From Leisingera daeponensis (lineage in GTDB: Bacteria; Pseudomonadota; Alphaproteobacteria; Rhodobacterales; Rhodobacteraceae), in contig NZ_JAHVJA010000004.1 of NCBI RefSeq assembly GCF_019801465.1, forward strand, positions 124,001 to 188,000: 64,000 nt of DNA. Reading direction: 5' to 3'. Shown here piece by piece: positions 7,703 through 16,448 of this stretch; the stretch's first letter is position 1; each line of letters starts with the position of its first letter. Below the pieces are notes generated by a model. It was not told the origin of the DNA. It was given only the letters and a program-made list of their open reading frames with translations, and did no database searches. The position numbers and the translations under genes were made by a program.

Positions 7703-9463
7703 TCAAACCCTCATATCTACGCCGGCGGTTCCGAGCCGGAGGTTTTGTGTTGCTTGTTCACCGTTCGCCGGAGCGCTTCCAGGCTGCGCTTCCGCCCTGC
7801 CGCCTGCCTGTCCGGTGCCGTCCTTTGCTCCATCTTCAGCACCGTTGCTGCCGGTCCCGCCGCCGCTGAATTCAAAGGAAATGTCCTCATACCCCATGCG
7901 GCGGAACTCTTCGGCCAGTTCATTGATGTGGCGGCGCATCAGGTCGCCTGTCTCCGGACGCTCGGTCTGGATGATCATTGTGATGCCTGTTTCACTGGTC
8001 ACCACACGCATTTTAACCTGCCCCAGTTCCTGCGGATTGAGACTGACCTCGACCTTCTGCTCACCCTTGGCGGCAAATGCTTCGGCAATCTGGGCTGCGA
8101 TCATCCGGGGAACTTCCGGCCGGTGCGCTGCGGGCGAACCAAAAGAAGCTTCTGCCAGTATCTGGCTCAGCCCCAGTGTTTCGCCGGAAAGGCCTAGCGC
8201 CGGGGAAAGCGGATCCGCATCGCTGCTTTCTCCCATCATCCCGCCAGCCAGAAGCGGCTGAAAAACTGCCGCAGTCTGCTGGATCGCCTGCAGTGCCGGC
8301 GGCGGTTGAATTCCCCCGGCATTGTACGTCACGGAAACGGTCTTTCCGGCAGCAAACGGCTCAGGCGGCCGCTCTGCGGAAACCTTTACACTATCCGTGC
8401 CGACTTCCGCATTGCGGGTTGCGGCCCGGGGAGTTTGCTGACTGGCCGAAAGTGCCTGTACCGCGGCTTGTGCGCCAGGCTGAACGCTGCGCACGGCACC
8501 TTCCGGCCTCTTGGCGGCATCTTGTTCAACCGCTTTCTCATTTGGAAAACCGGAAACTGCTCTGGCCGCAGCCTGTTCTTCCGGGGCTTGGCCGCCAGGA
8601 ACATTACTTCGGAACCCCGGAACCGGCTGTTCCGTTGCCCCCAGCTTGACAGGACTTCTGCCCTCAGGTCTGCCTGCATCTGCCTGTGACCTTATATCAG
8701 CATTTTCCAAACCGGCTGCAGCTCTGATGGGGACGGCATGTTTCTCCTCTTTCCGGAGAGGAACAGCCTGCATGCTTTGGTTTTCGCCGCCAGAGCGTTC
8801 TGCAGTCTGACCTTTGGCCGCTCCTGCCGCCATGATTTGCGGCGACGCTTCCGAAACCGGGGCCTCTGCGCCCGCGTTGCCCGTTGTGCCCGCTGCCGAG
8901 TTGCCGCGGGGCTGTGACGCCGCCGGCTCTGCGCTGCTGATGTTCACTGCAGGCTGAGGTGAGCTTTTACCGTCCGGGACGTCAGCAGTTTTACTGCGCT
9001 GCACGGCCTCAACACCATTAGATTCGGCAGCCGTTTCTCCCGCGCTCCCTTTACCGTTCGGGACTTTAGGCTCCCGAGGCAATTCATTTCCGGGAACTGC
9101 CGCTATTTCGCTTTCCAGCGCCGGTTCGCCAGCATCCTCAGCGAAGGCTTCTACTGGAAACTTTTCAAGAGTGCCCGGCTCTATGCCGCCCTCTTCAGCA
9201 CCCGCTGTCTCTATGTCCTCTCCGCTAAAGGCTTCCATTTCGCTGCCAGCTTCCGAAAGCTTCGCGTCGGCTTTTGCTGCCTCCGCAGCAGATTCGCTAT
9301 CGGTTGAGGCAACATTTCCAGATGAACCGCCGCGGTCCGGATCAGATGTGAGAAAATCCGAAAAATCTCTAGAACCACTTGATTCTCTTGCTTTTCCCGT
9401 TGCAGCAGACGTCGCTTTCCCGCCTGCGGCAGGTTCGACACCAAGGATCGAATTCATCATCAT
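7703..9463 (-). CDS. fliK: Flagellar hook-length control protein FliK
   Basis: 586 residues from the first of three ATG codons (9463, 9460, 9457); a TTG further out at 9496 is possible but lacks a good ribosome site. Residues up to about 440 are low-complexity, Ala/Glu/Pro/Ser-rich, as expected for the secreted ruler part. The C-terminal domain (VEVSLNPQELGQVKMRVV, then MIIQTERPETGDLMRRHI) is the FliK switch domain that touches FlhB to change export specificity from hook to filament proteins. Located directly upstream of flgD, divergent from the flgJ-like gene. Confidence 0.92.
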   Translation of the reverse strand: MMMNSILGVEPAAGGKATSAATGKARESSGSRDFSDFLTSDPDRGGSSGNVASTDSESAAEAAKADAKLSEAGSEMEAFSGEDIETAGAEEGGIEPGTLEKFPVEAFAEDAGEPALESEIAAVPGNELPREPKVPNGKGSAGETAAESNGVEAVQRSKTADVPDGKSSPQPAVNISSAEPAASQPRGNSAAGTTGNAGAEAPVSEASPQIMAAGAAKGQTAERSGGENQSMQAVPLRKEEKHAVPIRAAAGLENADIRSQADAGRPEGRSPVKLGATEQPVPGFRSNVPGGQAPEEQAAARAVSGFPNEKAVEQDAAKRPEGAVRSVQPGAQAAVQALSASQQTPRAATRNAEVGTDSVKVSAERPPEPFAAGKTVSVTYNAGGIQPPPALQAIQQTAAVFQPLLAGGMMGESSDADPLSPALGLSGETLGLSQILAEASFGSPAAHRPEVPRMIAAQIAEAFAAKGEQKVEVSLNPQELGQVKMRVVTSETGITMIIQTERPETGDLMRRHINELAEEFRRMGYEDISFEFSGGGTGSNGAEDGAKDGTGQAGGRAEAQPGSAPANGEQATQNLRLGTAGVDMRV

Positions 9464-9513
9464 GATCTGTTCCAGACATTCTATCTCGACCCCCAAGGCT
9501 TAACCCAAAGCAG

Positions 9514-9528
9514 TTACGGCAATTTTAA
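9514..9528. promoter_or_regulatory. CtrA-like box between fliK and the flgJ-like gene
   Basis: TTAC-N7-TTAA, seven of eight matches to the CtrA consensus TTAA-N7-TTAA. It lies in the divergent region, 62 bp before the flgJ-like ATG and 51 bp before fliK. Binding inferred from consensus and from the repeated occurrence of such boxes in this cluster. Confidence 0.4.
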
Positions 9529-9589
9529 CCGGTTGCAGCGCAGTCTCGGAAAAATCGATGGAATTCGAGTTTCAACCGGAGAACCGGAC

Positions 9590-9889
9590 ATGACAGATCT
9601 ATTGCCCATCCCGCTTCAGACCACGTCTGCAGCCACCCCGGTGCGGCCTGCAATCAGCGACCCGCTGCGCGAGGCAGCAATTGAGCTGGAAGCCACTTTT
9701 CTCGCAGAAATGCTGAAATCAGCCGGCCTCGGCGAAGCCAGTGAAGCTTTCGGCGGCGGCGCTGGGGAGGAGCAATTTTCCAGCTTTCTGATCCGCGAAC
9801 AGGCCAACCAGATTTCCCGTTCCGGCGGCATCGGGCTGGCCGAATCACTCTATCACGCACTGAAGGAGACCCAAGGTGAGCAACCCTGA
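9590..9889 (+). CDS. flgJ: Rod-binding protein, FlgJ N-terminal type
   Basis: 99 residues. The segment REAAIELEATFLAEMLKSAG followed by GGGAGEEQFSSFLIREQANQISRSGGIGLAESLYHAL matches the rod-binding domain found at the N-terminus of FlgJ. No muramidase domain is attached, as in many alphaproteobacteria where a separate hydrolase opens the peptidoglycan. It likely caps or scaffolds rod assembly in the periplasm. The ATG at 9590 (MTDLLPI) was chosen over an in-frame codon at 9533 because a GGAG-containing site precedes it and the family starts here. Overlaps the next gene by 14 bases. Confidence 0.82.
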   Translation: MTDLLPIPLQTTSAATPVRPAISDPLREAAIELEATFLAEMLKSAGLGEASEAFGGGAGEEQFSSFLIREQANQISRSGGIGLAESLYHALKETQGEQP

Positions 9890-10235
9890 ACCGCAGCAAT
9901 TGATTGATGAACTTGACCAGGTCCTAGACCGCGAACGCACTGCTCTGATGGCAGGAGACCTGGGCAAGCTGGAAGAGCTCCTGGCCAAGAAAGAGAAAAT
10001 CATCAGCAAACTGAACGCCGTTTCGGAACTGGAACGCGAGTCTCTGGAACAAGTGCAGACCAAGCTGTCGCGCAACCAGAGTCTGTTGGACAGTGCTATG
10101 GACGGGATCCGGTCAGTAGCGGCGCGAATGGCCGAATTGCGCCGCATCCGCAAGGGGCTGGACGTCTATGACCAGTCCGGACGCAGGACCCGCTACGGCA
10201 CCCGCAGCGGTGCAAAGCTGGAAAAACGGGCGTGA
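9876..10235 (+). CDS. flgN: FlgN-like export chaperone
   Basis: 119 residues from GTG with AGGAG upstream. Almost wholly helical: LIDELDQVLDRERTALMAGDLGKLEELLAKKEKII is the FlgN pattern (early Leu, then a repeated L-L-x-K-E heptad), and the tail is basic (RRTRYGTRSGAKLEKRA). FlgN proteins are cytoplasmic chaperones for the hook-filament junction proteins FlgK and FlgL, both encoded in this cluster. The call rests on motif layout and position, since family sequence similarity is low. Confidence 0.65.
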   Translation: MSNPEPQQLIDELDQVLDRERTALMAGDLGKLEELLAKKEKIISKLNAVSELERESLEQVQTKLSRNQSLLDSAMDGIRSVAARMAELRRIRKGLDVYDQSGRRTRYGTRSGAKLEKRA

Positions 10236-10275
10236 GTGCAATTTGGGAAAAATTCTAGAAAACCAAATCCCGCCA

Positions 10276-10290
10276 TTAGCACTCCCTTAG
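10276..10290 (+). promoter_or_regulatory. TTAG-N7-TTAG direct repeat upstream of fliC
   Basis: Two TTAG tetramers with CtrA-type 7-base spacing (six of eight to consensus), 146 bp before the fliC start. The same arrangement occurs on the minus strand upstream of motA. A weak candidate for CtrA or another response regulator. Confidence 0.25.
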
Positions 10291-10436
10291 CAACTCCTAC
10301 GCCAAAGTCGCCTTGCACCTGATGAAGGGTGGCGCGGAAGCCGGACGGTGGAACGCACAGTCAGAAAGACGTCACACAGCCCCGGAGGGGCAAGTAATTC
10401 AGGGGCCAAAGTGCCCCGCAGCTAAAGGAAAAAGCT

Positions 10437-11246
10437 ATGACCAGCATTCTGACCAACAACGGCGCAATGGTTGCTCTGCAGACCCTGAAGTCGGTGAACA
10501 ACAATCTGGAAGAAACCCAGAACCAGATCTCGACCGGTAAAGAGGTCGGCATGGCGAAGGACAACTCCGCTGTCTGGGCCATCTCCAAGTCCATGGAATC
10601 CGACATCCAGGCCTACGAAGCTGTGGGCGATGCCCTGAACTTCGGCGAGGCAACCGTGGCTGTTGCCTCCTCCGGCATGGAGCAGATCGTTGAGACCCTG
10701 AAGGAAATGCGTGAACTGGCGGTTGCCGGCGTTTCGCAGAACGTTGACCACGCCAAGATCGAGGCTGACCTGGCCAAGAAGAAGGAACAGATCGAATCGA
10801 TCATCGACTCGGCCAGCTTCAACGGCGCTAACCTGCTGGATACCGCTGTCACATCGCAGCTGGACGTTCTTGGCGGCATCAGCGCATCCGGCGACGTGAT
10901 CACCGTTTCGGCAATCGACACCGGTGCGTCTCTGGATACCAGCGACATCGACGCGCTGACCTCCGCAAATGCCGAAGACGTTCTGACCCAGATCGAAGCC
11001 CTGCTGACGTTCGCAATCGACTCCGCGGCCCAGCTGGGTGCAGACAGCAACCGTCTGTCCGATCAGAACGACTTTGTGTCGAAACTGACCGACTCGCTGA
11101 AATCCGGTGTCAGCACGATGGCAGACACCAACATGGAAGAGGCGTCGGCCCGGTTGAAAGCGCTGCAGACCCAGCAGCAGCTGGCTGTGCAATCGCTCTC
11201 GATCGCGAACCAGGCGCCGCAGACTCTGCAGCAGCTGTTCCGTTAA
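10437..11246 (+). CDS. fliC: Flagellin
   Basis: 269 residues, a short flagellin containing essentially only the D0/D1 core. The N-terminus (SILTNNGAMVALQTLKSVN, QISTGKEVGMAKDNSA) and C-terminus (QQQLAVQSLSIANQAPQTL, then LQQLFR) are the paired coiled-coil regions of the filament. There is no signal peptide, as expected for export through the flagellar type III system. An AAAGGA ribosome site precedes the ATG. The 200-base untranslated leader may carry the target of FlbT, encoded two genes downstream. A hairpin follows the stop codon. Confidence 0.95.
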   Translation: MTSILTNNGAMVALQTLKSVNNNLEETQNQISTGKEVGMAKDNSAVWAISKSMESDIQAYEAVGDALNFGEATVAVASSGMEQIVETLKEMRELAVAGVSQNVDHAKIEADLAKKKEQIESIIDSASFNGANLLDTAVTSQLDVLGGISASGDVITVSAIDTGASLDTSDIDALTSANAEDVLTQIEALLTFAIDSAAQLGADSNRLSDQNDFVSKLTDSLKSGVSTMADTNMEEASARLKALQTQQQLAVQSLSIANQAPQTLQQLFR

Positions 11247-11255
11247 CAGCCTGAT

Positions 11256-11278
11256 CCGGGGCGCTGATCGCGCCCCGG
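11256..11278 (+). terminator. Hairpin after fliC
   Basis: Perfect 9-bp stem CCGGGGCGC / GCGCCCCGG with loop TGATC, followed by the pyrimidine tract TCTTCCCCTCTC. It could terminate most fliC transcripts while letting a fraction continue into flaF and flbT, which start 47 bases later. Confidence 0.65.
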
Positions 11279-11324
11279 TCTTCCCCTCTCAGAGAACCTG
11301 AAGAATAATACGTTAGGAAAACAC

Positions 11325-11696
11325 GTGAATGCCCTTCTGAAGGCGAAGAGTGCCTATTCGGCGGCAAAGACCCCGACCCGGACAGCAAAGAATTTCGAGT
11401 ATGAAGTGATTGCCCGCATCACCCGCAGGATGATCATGGCGACGCAAAAAGGCCGTGAGGGGTTCAATGAGCTCGCAACCGCGCTGAATGACAACCGGAA
11501 GCTCTGGTCCATTTTCACTGTCGACATCGCTTCGAAAGGCAATCCCCTGCCGGATGACCTGAAGCAGAACTTGTTCGAGCTGGGAGAATTCACGAGACAA
11601 CACACCACCAAAGTGCTTCAGCGCAAGGCCGATGTCCGGCCGCTGGTGGAAATCAATACGGCCATCATGCGTGGCCTCCGCAGCGGAGCATCCTGA
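11325..11696 (+). CDS. flaF: Flagellar biosynthesis regulator FlaF
   Basis: 123 residues from GTG with TAGGAAA ribosome site. The pattern YSAAKTPTRTAKNFEYEVIARITRRM and LWSIFTVDIASKGNPLPDDLKQNLFELGEFT is characteristic of FlaF. In Caulobacter FlaF is needed for flagellin synthesis and secretion and acts opposite to FlbT. Position directly between flagellin and flbT supports the call. Confidence 0.93.
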   Translation: MNALLKAKSAYSAAKTPTRTAKNFEYEVIARITRRMIMATQKGREGFNELATALNDNRKLWSIFTVDIASKGNPLPDDLKQNLFELGEFTRQHTTKVLQRKADVRPLVEINTAIMRGLRSGAS

Positions 11697-11698
11697 AA

Positions 11699-12103
11699 AT
11701 GAGCGGACTTGTCCTGAAACTTGCCCCCAAGGAGCGCGTCCTTGTAAATGGCGCGGTGATTGAAAACGGCGACCGCCGCAGCCGCCTGTCCATCGTCACC
11801 CCTGATGCCAATATTCTGCGTTTACGAGACGCAATTCATCCGGAAGAAGCCAATACCCCGGTACGCAGGGTGTGCTACGCTGCCCAGCTGATCTTGTCGG
11901 GCGACGCAGACCCGGAAGAAGAACGCCTTCCGATGCTGCGGCGGATCGAGGAGTTGAGCCAGGTGTTCACCGACCCGGACAGCCGGGCTTCCATAGCGGA
12001 AGCAACCGACGCCCTGATCAGCAACAACCATTACCGCTGCCTCAAGGCTCTGCGCACTCTTCTGCCGCGCGAAGAACGTTTATTCGCCGTCAGGCCGTCC
12101 TGA
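11699..12103 (+). CDS. flbT: Flagellar biosynthesis repressor FlbT
   Basis: 134 residues: LVLKLAPKERVLVNGAVIENG at the start and RRVCYAAQLILSGD in the middle are FlbT hallmarks. FlbT acts after transcription; in Caulobacter it associates with the 5' leader of flagellin mRNA and shortens its life until the hook is finished. The start is two bases after the flaF stop. A large structured hairpin follows the gene. Confidence 0.93.
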   Translation: MSGLVLKLAPKERVLVNGAVIENGDRRSRLSIVTPDANILRLRDAIHPEEANTPVRRVCYAAQLILSGDADPEEERLPMLRRIEELSQVFTDPDSRASIAEATDALISNNHYRCLKALRTLLPREERLFAVRPS

Positions 12104-12114
12104 TCAGGTATACA

Positions 12115-12159
12115 ATCTTAGGCCGGTCACAGGGGAAACCCCTTTTGGCCGGCCAAGAT
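12115..12159 (+). terminator. Nested hairpin after flbT
   Basis: Outer stem ATCTT-A-GGCCGG (12115-12126) pairs with CCGGCC-AAGAT (12149-12159), and inside it AGGGG-AAA-CCCCT forms a second stem. There is no clear T tract, so it may be a terminator, an mRNA-stabilising element or a cruciform. Confidence 0.5.
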
Positions 12160-12916
12160 GGACTGAAAAAATTCCTGCAGGACAAGCACCTGAAGAGGAC
12201 CCCTGCCCCATTTGCCGCGAGACTTGCTGACACCATCCGCAGCGGTTTTTAAGCTCAGCAGGTTATTCCAAACAAGGTCGGCCAGAAGCCCTGGGCCCCC
12301 GCCCCCCCTTCATAAAGCGCACTGCCAGTGAAAAGCACCCAGCAGAAGTCCCGGTCGGGCAGCTTGCGGCTACTCCAACCGGATAGATCCCAAGCCGCAA
12401 ATGTTGCCCACTGCCGCCCTTAAGACCTGCAAGCGGCCATCATTGCCACATTCAGGTCGCAGCAAAGTGGTGCTCAGGCGGGTATGCTACTGCCGACCGT
12501 ACAACCGAGCCAAGTAAATCGAGGTTTCGTCGAACATACGCGGGCCACTGCAACGCGCTACCTGACTGAGATCGCAACACGCTTGCGTTTCCGGCGGACA
12601 GGCTTCGGAGACTTCTGGTGCCGCGCAGCTGTGGTGTATGTCTCCAACGGTGCACTCTCACAGATGCCTGCAGACTGAAAACAATCCAGCCCCGTACCAA
12701 GGGTGGCGTCGCCTGAATTGGACTCTTGTGCAATCGAACAACTGATTGATGCCTGAAATTAAAGAATGCGAACCGGCCGAACATTGCAGCCCGGTACAAT
12801 GACAATGAACTTCCTTTTGCCGCTCGTTTCAGGCCCTATTTACAGCTAAAGCGGCTACTAGCGGCTAGATTGGATTCACAACAGCGTTCCGTGAACCGGC
12901 GCAGCTAAGACGCGTT
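12160..12916. other. Gene-poor stretch between flbT and fliI
   Basis: About 750 bases with no convincing gene. Open frames on both strands (longest 117 codons on the minus strand) lack ribosome sites, recognisable motifs and the codon bias of neighbours. Runs of C occur around 12296-12308. I see no insertion-sequence ends. It may be a decayed gene or a long untranslated region. Confidence 0.5.
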
Positions 12917-14245
12917 TCAGCGCCCGGCCTTGGCGCGGCGCAACAGCAGCAGCAGCCGGTTGAAGCTGCTGGTGATGCCCTCCGGATCCTCGCGGCCAAA
13001 AAACGCATCCAGTTCAGGCCACAGCTTCACCGCCTGATCCAGCACCGCGTCATTTCCCTCGGCATAAAGCCCTGCCCGGATCATCACCTCCGATTGTTCG
13101 TAGGCTCCCAGGTATTTACGCACATCCTGGATGGCCGCGTTCTCGTCTGCGGAAGCCGCGGCAGGCAGGCTGCGAGATACCGAGCGCGACACATCAATAG
13201 CCGGAAACCGCCCGCGTTCGGCAATTTCCCGGTTCAGCACGATATGCCCGTCAAGAACTCCGCGCAAGATATCCGCAATCGGCTCGTCCATGTCGGACCC
13301 GGCGACAAGAACACTGAAGACAGCCGTAATGTCGCCCTGTCCTTCGCCACCCGGCCCAGCCCGTTCGCAAAGGCCGGTAATCAATGGAGTCACAGAGGGC
13401 GGGTATCCGCGCAGCGCCGGAGCCTCGCCGGAAGCAGCGGAAATCTCCCGGTGCGCCTCTGCGAAACGAGTGACCGAGTCGGCCAGGAACAACACGTTTT
13501 TCCCTTGGTCCCGGAAATGCTCGGCCACGGTCATGGCCGCCCAAGCGCAACGGCGGCGCACCAGCGCGGACTGGTCGGATGTGGCGGCCACTACAACAGC
13601 CCGACGCATGCCCTCCGGCCCCAGCACCTGCTCAACGAAGTGATTCACCTCGCGGCCGCGCTCACCGATCAAGGCCATTACCACCACATCCGCTTCCATG
13701 CTTTGCGCCAGTTTCGCCAGAAGTGATGATTTTCCGACCCCGGAGCCGGCAAAAAGGCCGACCCGCTGCCCCTGAACAATCGGGAGAATCGTGTTCAAAA
13801 CCGCCTGGCCGGTGGCCAGCCGCTCCCCCATGGAACGCCGGCCGGCTGCCTTGGGCGGCGGCGCCATCAGGTCACGGGGCGTAGAACCGGGAAGCATCGG
13901 ACGGCCATCCAGCGGTTCTCCAAACGGATCAATGACCCGGCCAATCCAATGATCGCTGGGAGAAAACTCCGGTGACGGATGCAGCAGAACCGGATCTCCC
14001 ATTGCGGCACCATCCGGTGCGCGATCAGGTAACATACTGATACTACGCCCGTTAATTTTCAGAACTTCACCATGCAAAGCGTCTTGCGGACCCCGGCGCA
14101 ATACCAGCCGGTCCCCGATCCGTGCTGCTGCAGCGAGGCCGGTGATTTCAATCTCCCCACCCGAAATCCCGGTTACCCGCCCGACTTGGGTCACCAGGCG
14201 CTTTCCGGCAATTTGACGGGTCAGTGCTTGCAGCTCTGCTTTCAT
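12917..14245 (-). CDS. fliI: Flagellar export ATPase FliI
   Basis: 442 residues, matching the family length, from the ATG preceded by AGGGAGG; the frame continues 38 codons further upstream without a better start. Walker A GLFAGSGVGKSSLL lies at about residues 163-176, followed by MALIGERGREVNHF and the Walker B-like NVLFLADSVTRFAEAHREI. FliI is the F1-beta-like hexameric ATPase that unfolds and feeds substrates into the type III export gate with FliH and FliJ. It is divergent from the flgB operon. Confidence 0.95.
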   Translation of the reverse strand: MKAELQALTRQIAGKRLVTQVGRVTGISGGEIEITGLAAAARIGDRLVLRRGPQDALHGEVLKINGRSISMLPDRAPDGAAMGDPVLLHPSPEFSPSDHWIGRVIDPFGEPLDGRPMLPGSTPRDLMAPPPKAAGRRSMGERLATGQAVLNTILPIVQGQRVGLFAGSGVGKSSLLAKLAQSMEADVVVMALIGERGREVNHFVEQVLGPEGMRRAVVVAATSDQSALVRRRCAWAAMTVAEHFRDQGKNVLFLADSVTRFAEAHREISAASGEAPALRGYPPSVTPLITGLCERAGPGGEGQGDITAVFSVLVAGSDMDEPIADILRGVLDGHIVLNREIAERGRFPAIDVSRSVSRSLPAAASADENAAIQDVRKYLGAYEQSEVMIRAGLYAEGNDAVLDQAVKLWPELDAFFGREDPEGITSSFNRLLLLLRRAKAGR

Positions 14246-14295
14246 CGAAGCGGCCTCCCTTGATGTACTGAAAACAATTTCTAAAGGAATCGGGG

Positions 14296-14310
14296 TTAAG
14301 CCTTGATTGA
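14296..14310. promoter_or_regulatory. CtrA-like box between fliI and flgB
   Basis: TTAA-N7-TTGA, seven of eight matches to the CtrA consensus, in the 88-bp divergent region and 24 bp before the flgB GTG. Could serve both transcription units. Confidence 0.4.
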
Positions 14311-14333
14311 AATCGATCAAGGGAGAAGCCCTG

Positions 14334-14723
14334 GTGTTCACAGAATTGAACGTATTCAAAATCGCCTATTCAATGGCGACCCATGCCGGCAAACGCCAGG
14401 CACTGGTTTCCCAGAATATCGCCAATGCCGATACACCGGGTTACCACGCAAAAGATATCAAGCCCTTCAAAGAAGTCTTCGCCGCAGGTGCCCGCCCGGC
14501 CAGTATGGTCGCGTCACGCGGCAGCCATTTGAATGGCACTGCAGGCAGCGGCATCGACTGGGCTGTCACCTCAACAGATGCAGGCAGCGACCCCAATGAC
14601 AATTCAGTTTCTGTGGAGACCGAACTTTTGAAAGGGGTCGAGGTCGAACGCCAGCACAAGCGCGCCATGGCGATCTACAAATCCTCCATGAACATCCTGC
14701 GCGCAAGCCTGGGCAAGAATTGA
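14334..14723 (+). CDS. flgB: Flagellar proximal rod protein FlgB
   Basis: 129 residues from GTG with GGGAGA upstream; a TTG at 14307 in the same frame would add nine non-conserved residues. The rod N-terminal motif appears as ALVSQNIANADTPGY, and the C-terminal helix as KGVEVERQHKRAMAIYKSS. FlgB connects the MS-ring side to the rod. First gene of a long operon flgB-flgC-fliE-fliQ-flgF-flgG-flgA-flgH-fliL2. Confidence 0.94.
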   Translation: MFTELNVFKIAYSMATHAGKRQALVSQNIANADTPGYHAKDIKPFKEVFAAGARPASMVASRGSHLNGTAGSGIDWAVTSTDAGSDPNDNSVSVETELLKGVEVERQHKRAMAIYKSSMNILRASLGKN

Positions 14724-14734
14724 GGGGATGAGCG

Positions 14735-15127
14735 ATGAGTGAATTTTCCAGAGCACTTTCCGTCACCGCCAGCGGTCTAAAGGCCCAAGCCGCACGGCTG
14801 AGGCATGTGTCCGAAAACATTTCCAACGCTGACACCCCGGGCTACCGCCGCAAGACTGTGCCCTTTGAAGCCGTGCGTGAGCTGCAGACCGATGTGGAAC
14901 ATGTGCGCACCGGCAGGGTCACCCTGGACCGGCGGGACCTGGAGGAGGTCTATGACCCCTCCCATCCGCTGGCGGATGCAAGCGGGCATTACGAAGGCTC
15001 GAATGTCGATCTTATGATCGAGATCGCCGATGCCCGGGAAGCCCAGCGCAGCTACGAGGCCAACCTGAAGATGTTCGAGCAGACGCGCTCAATGTCGGCC
15101 TCCTTGATGGACCTTTTGAGACGATAA
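14735..15127 (+). CDS. flgC: Flagellar proximal rod protein FlgC
   Basis: 130 residues. N-terminal SENISNADTPGYRRKTVPFE is the flagellar rod motif, and the C-terminal VDLMIEIADAREAQRSYEANLKMF is the FlgC form of the shared rod/hook C-terminus. Starts 11 bases after flgB. Confidence 0.95.
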   Translation: MSEFSRALSVTASGLKAQAARLRHVSENISNADTPGYRRKTVPFEAVRELQTDVEHVRTGRVTLDRRDLEEVYDPSHPLADASGHYEGSNVDLMIEIADAREAQRSYEANLKMFEQTRSMSASLMDLLRR

Positions 15128-15149
15128 CTGAAAATTTTGGAGATCCAGA

Positions 15150-15446
15150 ATGGATATTCGCAGTCTTTCCGCCGCCAGCGGCTATGCCGCCGCCCGGCCC
15201 GCAACCAAAGTCGACCCCAATCATGACGCCGCTGGCGCAGGCGCACGCCTGAAAGAAAGCTTCGAGAGTTTCGCAGCAACCCTTCAGAGCAGTGAGCAGG
15301 TTTCCGTGCAAGCAATGACCTCTCAGGCTGATCCGCATGCTCTGGTGCAGGCACTCGCTCAGACTGAGCTGGCGGTGGAAACCGCCGTCACGGTGCGCAA
15401 CAAGGTTGTTGAGGCCTATCAGGAAATCCTGAGGATGCCGGTCTGA
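15150..15446 (+). CDS. fliE: Flagellar hook-basal body protein FliE
   Basis: 98 residues. C-terminal DPHALVQALAQTELAVETAVTVRNKVVEAYQEILRMPV is the conserved FliE region (helical, ending E-I-x-x-M-P-V). FliE is the first protein exported and joins the MS ring to the rod. Its place directly after flgBC is standard. Confidence 0.94.
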   Translation: MDIRSLSAASGYAAARPATKVDPNHDAAGAGARLKESFESFAATLQSSEQVSVQAMTSQADPHALVQALAQTELAVETAVTVRNKVVEAYQEILRMPV

Positions 15447-15449
15447 AAC

Positions 15450-15722
15450 ATGATGAGCGAAAGCCTCTTCTATGACACCCTGCGCCAGGCCATGTGGGCA
15501 GCCGTGACCATGTCGACACCAATCCTCGTTGTCGCCTTGGTCGTCGGGCTGACCATCGGCCTGTTCCAGGCCCTGACCTCCGTGCAGGAGATGACGCTGA
15601 CCTTCGTTCCGAAGCTGACAGCGATCATTGTCGTGTTCTGGATGACCATGGGCTTCATGACCCAAACGCTCGTGGCCTTTTTCGATGGCCACGTCGTTCC
15701 AATGATTGCCGGAGGCTTGTAA
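15450..15722 (+). CDS. fliQ: Flagellar export gate protein FliQ
   Basis: 90 residues with two membrane helices (PILVVALVVGLTIGLFQAL and LTAIIVVFWMTMGFMTQTL). The intervening TSVQEMTLTFVPKL is the diagnostic FliQ segment. It assembles with FliP and FliR in the core export gate. Its stop codon overlaps the flgF start by one base. ATG at 15453 is an alternative start. Confidence 0.95.
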   Translation: MMSESLFYDTLRQAMWAAVTMSTPILVVALVVGLTIGLFQALTSVQEMTLTFVPKLTAIIVVFWMTMGFMTQTLVAFFDGHVVPMIAGGL

Positions 15723-16438
15723 TGGAAACAGCAGGTTACGCCACGCTTTCCCGTCAGTCGGGGCTGATGCGCGAAATGCGTGTCATCGCGAACAACATCG
15801 CCAACTCCGCCACCACGGGCTACCGGCAGGAAGGGCTGATTTTCTCGGAGTTCGTGCAGTCGTCATCCGGGCAGGAATCGCTGTCGATGTCGCGGGCCAA
15901 CATCTTCAACACCTCCATGGAGCAGGGTCAGCTCACCAAAACCGGCGGGTCATTTGATTTCGCCGTCGAGGGTGAGGGTTTCTTCATGGTCGAAACGCCC
16001 CAGGGCGAGCGGCTGACACGCTCTGGAGCGTTCTCCCCCAACTCCGCAGGCGACCTTGTTACCATGGACGGTTTCCGGGTCTTGGACGCAGGTCGCGCGC
16101 CGGTCTTCGTCCCGCCGGATGCCGGCAAGATCGAAGTGGGCGCTGACGGCTCCATCAGCGCGAACGGGCGCCTGCTAGGCCAGCTCGGTCTGTTCAAGCC
16201 GATGGAGAAGCACTCGCTGGTGCGCGAGGACGGAGTGATGTTCCGCGTCGACGGCGAAATCGAGGAATCTTTCGACTCAAAAGTCCTGCAGGGCTTTCTG
16301 GAAGGCTCCAACGTGAACGCGATTTCCGAGGTAACCCGGATGATCGAAGTGCAGCGCGCCTATGAAATGGGCCAGAGCTTCCTGCAGTCGGAAGACGAGC
16401 GCATCCGCAATGCCATCAAGAACCTGATCAAGACCTAG
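15722..16438 (+). CDS. flgF: Flagellar rod protein FlgF
   Basis: 238 residues from an ATG overlapping the fliQ stop; the same frame is open further upstream, where it overlaps fliQ, but has no homologous sequence there. IANNIANSATTGYRQEGL is the rod N-terminal motif, SFDFAVEGEGFFMVETP the FlgF/G central signature, and EGSNVNAISEVTRMIEVQRAYE the C-terminus. FlgF is a proximal rod component. Confidence 0.94.
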   Translation: METAGYATLSRQSGLMREMRVIANNIANSATTGYRQEGLIFSEFVQSSSGQESLSMSRANIFNTSMEQGQLTKTGGSFDFAVEGEGFFMVETPQGERLTRSGAFSPNSAGDLVTMDGFRVLDAGRAPVFVPPDAGKIEVGADGSISANGRLLGQLGLFKPMEKHSLVREDGVMFRVDGEIEESFDSKVLQGFLEGSNVNAISEVTRMIEVQRAYEMGQSFLQSEDERIRNAIKNLIKT

Positions 16439-16448
16439 GAGAATCCAG

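Noticed and set aside
12452-12805. 117-codon minus-strand frame in the flbT-fliI gap
   Set aside because: No ribosome site, composition unlike neighbours, and no recognisable transposase or other motif.
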